NCBI GenBank assembly: GCA_030746455.1
Contig: JASLMQ010001046.1
Span: 1 to 16,398, forward strand
Direction: 5' to 3'
Length of the DNA: 16,398 nt
DNA from: Candidatus Latescibacterota bacterium
Lineage (GTDB): Bacteria > Latescibacterota > UBA2968 > GCA-2709665
In this document: positions 12,991-16,398 of the stretch, piece after piece
Numbering within the stretch: the first letter of the stretch is position 1
Layout of the letters: every line of letters starts with the position of its first letter
Made by a program: the position numbers and the translations under genes
The notes under the pieces: generated by a model
The model's database searches: none
What the model was told of the DNA's origin: nothing
What the model saw: the letters and a program-made list of their open reading frames with translations, nothing else

Positions 12991-14892
12991 TCAGTTGCAG
13001 AACGCTGCATCTGGGACCTCCCCCACGGCCACGGCCATCTCGCCCACCACATCCCGGCGTCGGAGCGCCCCATTCATAGCGCTGCGCGCCTCCACCATTC
13101 CGTCGGCCTTGGTCAGCACCTGGTTGAGGTACCCCTGGAGCACGGTCTCGCCGTCGAGCCGCAGCTCCAACACCGCGAACGTATGGTACGGGTTGCGGGA
13201 CGCCCCGTTGTATCCGTCGATCAGGATGAAGTCTCCCGAGGCATCCGCGGCACTGCGAAAGCTCCCGAACTGGAACGAGTCGGACAGGGGTAGGCCGCTC
13301 TTCCGGCTCTCCCACATCGCTTCGGGCAGGCTCAGCACGCTCCACTTGTCCACCAGGTCCGTCGGCATCTTGGGGGAAAGCGAGGCGTCCGGCCAGTAGG
13401 ATTGCCCCAGGCGGAAGACGTCCAGATCCACACCCGTTCGCCGCGTGTACTCCAGGTACCGTCCGGCCCCAGTCAGGTCGGCGGCCTTGTGCAGGTACCC
13501 GATCGACGCATACCGAAGCGCCCAGTCCGGTTCTCGTCCGGAGATCAGCATCTCCTGCCCCAGGAGAAGCGTATCGAGCACTCCGTTCTCCAGAGGTACA
13601 CGATCCCCCGAGAGCAGCAGGTAGGTGAAAATGGGCGCGATGCCCGTGCTGTACCAGAACAGGTTGTCCGACTCGCCGAGCACCCAGGCATGGTCGTGGA
13701 GTGGGGAGAAGTGCCACTCCCCGGCCCAGATGCAGTGTTGCCACAGGGGATGCGGATAGTCCTTCTGGAAGTATCGACCGAGGCAGTAGAACTCGATGGC
13801 GGCCCACTGGTGGTGACGGTGACCCACCCGGGAGGAGGGCACGTCGTAGGCCTCCCTGCCCTTATCCAGGTTCTGGACAATCATCGAGGTCCGGCCCTGC
13901 CCGTAGGGATCGTGCAGGAACTGCTTCGAGAAGGCGTTGGTCACCCGCAGCCGCTGCTCGTTCGTGAAGAACGGGCTCTCCTCGATCAGATCCCAGTACA
14001 GGATCATCATGTGCGCGTTGTAGTGGTATGGACCGCTCAGCGGCTCATCCTTGTTCTCGATCCGTTCTCCGTCGATCTCCGCGATCTCGGCCTTGGCCTG
14101 AGCATCGGGGAACGCCAGTCGCAGGAACTCGCGTGCGTGGGACTCGTCTCCCGTCACGTAATACATCGCCATCTGCTTGCTGACGCTGTTCCATCCGAAG
14201 TAGCCCACCGATGCGTACCCCGCAGAGGCCTCCCACGTCTTGAACTCTCTCACACCCTCCTGGACCTCGATACCGTCTTCGAGCTGGATCTCCATCATCC
14301 AGCCCACCGAGAGCTCCCCTTCCCCGCCTTCCGCCTGCGTCAGCTTATCGATGAAGGCATCGGTCGCGCGGTCCACGCCTGCTGCATCGCTGCCCCCGAC
14401 GAAAAGCACGTTCTTGCCGTCTCCGAAGGGATTGTGCAGCGATCGGACCACATGGCCCCCCGGGCCCGGGTACCGCAGATCGAGCAGCGTGTAGTAGCGA
14501 TTGTAGAGCGTCTCGATCGCCCGGTTGGCGGACCGGTTCCCCAAAGCGATCAGGTGGCCTGTCATCGGCACCGCGGCGGCCGGGGCATTGTCTGCCACCA
14601 CCGGCACCCGGACCCCTGCGCGTTCCAGGATCGCATCCTGGATCCGTGTCGCGTAGGAATCGTAGGACCCGTCGGCCGGTACCACGATGGTGCTGGTGGG
14701 CTGTCCATCGGCAACCAGCTCGGTCGTCAGGTGTAGATCCTTCAAACGGTCGTACACGGGTGGGATCTGGTCTGAAGATGCCGTCGTCGGTGCCACCCCA
14801 AGAGCGAACGCCGTCAACAAACAGAGCGCCAGAGCCAGTGCACAGCAGTGCAGCTCTCGATGGCAGGACATGATCATGCGTTGCCGTCGCAT
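12991..14892 (-). CDS. Secreted heparinase/polysaccharide-lyase-like protein (5' segment)
   Basis: A 633-residue open segment with a positively charged start, a hydrophobic core (about 17-33, ALALALCLLTAFALG) and a likely signal cleavage near TTAS-S (about 39). Residues about 41-190 form an alpha/beta accessory domain (ILERAGVRVPVV, HLIALGNRSANRAIETLY, NVLFVGGSD) like those preceding catalytic domains of large glycan enzymes. About 220-500 is helix-rich with aromatic and His clusters (GHRHHQWAAIEFYCLGRYF, LHDHAWVLGESDNLFWY), suggesting an alpha/alpha toroid of heparinase/alginate-lyase type. From about 530, beta strands begin (DFILIDGYNGASRNPYHTF). The segment stops at TGA 12991 in mid-fold. 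The GH43-like gene ends 23 nt upstream, implying co-transcription. ATGs at codons 6 and 8 are alternative starts. Catalytic residues not assigned. Confidence 0.7.
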   Translation of the reverse strand: MRRQRMIMSCHRELHCCALALALCLLTAFALGVAPTTASSDQIPPVYDRLKDLHLTTELVADGQPTSTIVVPADGSYDSYATRIQDAILERAGVRVPVVADNAPAAAVPMTGHLIALGNRSANRAIETLYNRYYTLLDLRYPGPGGHVVRSLHNPFGDGKNVLFVGGSDAAGVDRATDAFIDKLTQAEGGEGELSVGWMMEIQLEDGIEVQEGVREFKTWEASAGYASVGYFGWNSVSKQMAMYYVTGDESHAREFLRLAFPDAQAKAEIAEIDGERIENKDEPLSGPYHYNAHMMILYWDLIEESPFFTNEQRLRVTNAFSKQFLHDPYGQGRTSMIVQNLDKGREAYDVPSSRVGHRHHQWAAIEFYCLGRYFQKDYPHPLWQHCIWAGEWHFSPLHDHAWVLGESDNLFWYSTGIAPIFTYLLLSGDRVPLENGVLDTLLLGQEMLISGREPDWALRYASIGYLHKAADLTGAGRYLEYTRRTGVDLDVFRLGQSYWPDASLSPKMPTDLVDKWSVLSLPEAMWESRKSGLPLSDSFQFGSFRSAADASGDFILIDGYNGASRNPYHTFAVLELRLDGETVLQGYLNQVLTKADGMVEARSAMNGALRRRDVVGEMAVAVGEVPDAAFCN

Positions 14893-14915
14893 CTCTCACC
14901 CTATCCGTCAAGCGC

Positions 14916-15881
14916 TTAGCAACCGGCGACCGCGTAGCCCATTCCGGTTACGCCGAAGGCGTTGCCCGTGTACCAGCAATGAAACGTCCCGCTCCGATGC
15001 ACCATCGTCGGGTACGATCTCTGTCGGTCGTCGAAGGCACCCTCCTCTCCGACGCCGAGCTCCCCGTCCGGTCCAAGCCGCTCCCCCCACTCCCATTTCA
15101 AGCCATCTGTGCTCGTGAGCCGATGGACCCGGTAGGCGGTGCCGAAGGTGTTCACCCACATCACGTAGCGATCGGCCAGCTTGACCACGCAGGGCTTCGA
15201 GCAGATGTACTCGTACGGCTCGATACCGAATCCCCTTGGAGAGATCACCAGGTGATCGAGGGGCTTCTCCCAGTTCAGCCCGTCACCCGATTCGGCATAG
15301 GCGATCCCGATCTCTGGGATGGTGTCGCCGTGACCGGTCTCCACCCCTTCCGGTCGGGAGTAATACCGGCCGATCGCCGTGTAGTACATCCGGTAGGTCC
15401 CGTCCTCGACCAGTACCCAAAGACTGCCGGTTCCCTCCGCGTCGTACGAACGGTCGAGGGGGATCACAGGATGTTCTGCGTGATAGTCCCAGCTCGTCCC
15501 GCCGTCACCCGACACGGCACAGCCCGTCGTGTTGGGCAGCTTGCCATCCGCATGCTCTCCCCACGCCGTGAAGTAGAGCAGGCATCGATCCCCCTGTTCG
15601 AGCAGGAATGGGAACGACGGGCCATGGCAGTTGATCACCGTATCGGGCTGAGGGCCGATCAGGACATCGCCACGCGGGGTCCAGCGATTCGGGCGATCGA
15701 GCGATGCCTCGGCCTGAAGGATACGATTGTGTCCATCCCCGTCGCTTCCCCAGTAGACCATCCGGAATCCATCAGAGGTCTCCACAACGTGGGCAGCGCC
15801 AGCACGCGTTGCGTCGAACCGCGGATGGAGCTGCCCGTGAGAGATGACTGGGTTCTTCGAATCAATCTGCCACGGTATCAT
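14916..15881 (-). CDS. GH43/GH32-type five-bladed propeller (glycosidase-like)
   Basis: A 321-residue protein whose repeating pattern of short beta strands ending in YW, YFTAW, MYYTA, YVMWVNTF and FHCWYTG is that of the arabinanase/levansucrase/invertase five-bladed propeller superfamily (GH43, GH32, GH62, GH130 and relatives). Several acidic residues in the right context are visible (HPRFDATRAGAAHVV, SYDAEGTGSLWV, EPYEYICSKPCVV), but I cannot assign the catalytic pair. Such enzymes remove arabinose, xylose, fructose or mannose units from oligosaccharides; no signal peptide is present, so cytoplasmic action is predicted. GGAG lies 8 nt before the ATG. The stop is TAA, and the next gene begins 23 nt further on. 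It lies 67 nt after the PHP gene. Confidence 0.75.
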   Translation of the reverse strand: MIPWQIDSKNPVISHGQLHPRFDATRAGAAHVVETSDGFRMVYWGSDGDGHNRILQAEASLDRPNRWTPRGDVLIGPQPDTVINCHGPSFPFLLEQGDRCLLYFTAWGEHADGKLPNTTGCAVSGDGGTSWDYHAEHPVIPLDRSYDAEGTGSLWVLVEDGTYRMYYTAIGRYYSRPEGVETGHGDTIPEIGIAYAESGDGLNWEKPLDHLVISPRGFGIEPYEYICSKPCVVKLADRYVMWVNTFGTAYRVHRLTSTDGLKWEWGERLGPDGELGVGEEGAFDDRQRSYPTMVHRSGTFHCWYTGNAFGVTGMGYAVAGC

Positions 15882-15922
15882 TGGATCTACTCCAGAGTCT
15901 GCCTCGCACAGTCAGATACCTT

Positions 15923-15937
15923 CCGTCCTCTGTGGCC
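15923..15937. repeat. Possible remnant of the CCTCTGTGG repeat
   Basis: The run CCGTCCTCTGTGGCC in the 67-nt gap between the PHP and GH43-like genes resembles a single unit of the repeat at 1355-1381. One unit is too short to be sure, and chance similarity in GC-rich sequence is possible. Confidence 0.3.
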
Positions 15938-15948
15938 CCCCGCGGCCC

Positions 15949-16398
15949 TCACCCGTCGGCCCGCGGTTCCAGGCCCCAAAAGGGCTCGGTAATGCCCGCT
16001 CCCTCGAGCATCTCTTCAACAACACCGAAGTCGATCTCGTAGTGGGTGGAGTGACAGTCGGATCCGATGGACAACGCCACGCCCAGAGATCTCAGCCCCG
16101 CGAGATACTCGAGGTACTGTCCCGCGAAGTGGCGTGGATAGTGGCCGTTCAGCAGGTTCGCGGAGATGTTGATCTCCACCGCGGTCTCGTGCTCCTTCGC
16201 CGCCGCTGCGAACTCGTTGTGCATCGATGCCGGGATGACGCCGAAATCGTCGAACCACGGTTCGGCCGGATAGTGGCCCTTCGCGTCCTTCCAGTATCCC
16301 ATCCACCACCATGGGTGCGCGACGATGTTCACGAGCGGGTGGGTCGCCAGGTACATGTTCTGCCGATGGTAGTCCCGGATCACGGCCTCTCGTTCCAG
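15949..16398 (-). CDS. PHP-domain metal-dependent phosphoesterase, C-terminal part
   Basis: The frame is open from the window edge (16398) to TGA 15949, giving 149 residues of the 3' end; the start lies outside the window. PHP metal-ligand motifs are visible in order: VNIVAHPWWWM (His), TAVEINISANLL (Glu) and SIGSDCHSTHYEIDFG (Asp-x-His). These coordinate a trinuclear metal site in histidinol-phosphatase-like and other phosphoesterases. The missing N-terminus would hold the first H-x-H pair. Its substrate is unknown; it precedes the GH43-like gene by 67 nt on the same strand. The GTG at 16383 is an internal valine, not a start. Confidence 0.82.
   Translation of the reverse strand: MEREAVIRDYHRQNMYLATHPLVNIVAHPWWWMGYWKDAKGHYPAEPWFDDFGVIPASMHNEFAAAAKEHETAVEINISANLLNGHYPRHFAGQYLEYLAGLRSLGVALSIGSDCHSTHYEIDFGVVEEMLEGAGITEPFWGLEPRADG

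Larger units (their letters stand above)
10723..14892 (-). pseudogene. Large secreted multidomain protein gene interrupted by three in-frame stops
   Basis: Four open segments (14892-12991, 12978-12244, 12201-11011, 11007-10723) lie in exactly the same reading frame, separated only by TGA (12993-12991), TGA (12246-12244) and TAG (11013-11011). No frameshift is needed to read about 1390 codons from signal peptide to sorting domain. Only the first segment has an export signal, only the last has the C-terminal sorting domain, and the internal GTG starts lack proper ribosome binding sites, so one ancestral protein is the simplest reading. The apparent order is signal peptide, N-terminal accessory domain, toroid lyase-like domain, beta-sandwich, propeller, FlgD-Ig/T9SS-type domain. 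It is either a pseudogene by three point mutations or a gene read through its stops. The parts are annotated separately below. Confidence 0.75.

Noticed and set aside
12244..12993. TGA codons read as selenocysteine
   Set aside because: I see no convincing bacterial SECIS hairpin just after either TGA, no catalytic context for selenocysteine, and TGA ends most other genes here.
13402..14736. Plus-strand open frame of 444 codons opposite the lyase-like segment
   Set aside because: Arg/His/Val-rich shadow with no domain; the opposite frame has a signal peptide and a coherent domain order.

Overview
The window is GC-rich and effectively single-stranded in layout: every gene I can support lies on the minus strand, so transcription runs from high to low coordinates. 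I see no rRNA, tRNA, CRISPR array or transposase. The repertoire is Asp-box (sialidase-like) propellers, a GH43-type propeller, a large secreted protein ending in a FlgD-Ig/T9SS-type sorting domain, Gfo/Idh/MocA and UroD-like proteins, PHP, and short-period dispersed intergenic repeats. This suggests an uncultured heterotroph of the FCB or Poribacteria/Latescibacterota type. That placement is inference from gene style, not from a marker gene.

Layout in transcription order. (1) 16398-14916: a PHP-domain phosphoesterase cut by the window edge, then a GH43-like five-bladed propeller. (2) 14892-10723: a secreted multidomain protein, here split into four open segments in ONE reading frame, separated only by in-frame TGA, TGA and TAG codons. 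Its parts are a signal peptide, a heparinase/lyase-like toroid, a beta-sandwich, an FG-GAP-type propeller and a C-terminal sorting domain. (3) 10650-9601: an Asp-box sialidase-like protein. (4) 9493-4442: a tight five-gene run with 15-30 nt gaps: SMR transporter, polysaccharide-deacetylase-like protein, 3-hydroxyacyl-CoA dehydrogenase family enzyme, ThDP enzyme, UroD-like protein. (5) 4334-3024: a radical SAM protein of the spore photoproduct lyase family. (6) 2957-1437: a HAD hydrolase gene with an internal deletion that shifts the frame and fuses its 5' part in frame to a second Asp-box protein. (7) 1285-284: a Gfo/Idh/MocA oxidoreductase, probably TTG-initiated and without the usual EKP lysine. 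(8) 188-57: a 43-residue UroD-like N-terminal stub ending beside a triple 9-mer repeat.

The left half looks like a small-molecule metabolism cluster (ThDP enzyme, dehydrogenase, UroD-like protein, Gfo/Idh, SMR efflux) mixed with carbohydrate-active proteins. The right half looks like secreted glycan degradation. I recognise no named pathway joining them.

The most notable signals are the three in-frame stops in the giant secreted gene, the deletion-generated HAD/Asp-box chimera, the truncated UroD-like stub, and the unassigned five-gene operon beside a spore photoproduct lyase homologue. Together they show either active gene decay in an accessory region or, less likely, stop-codon readthrough.
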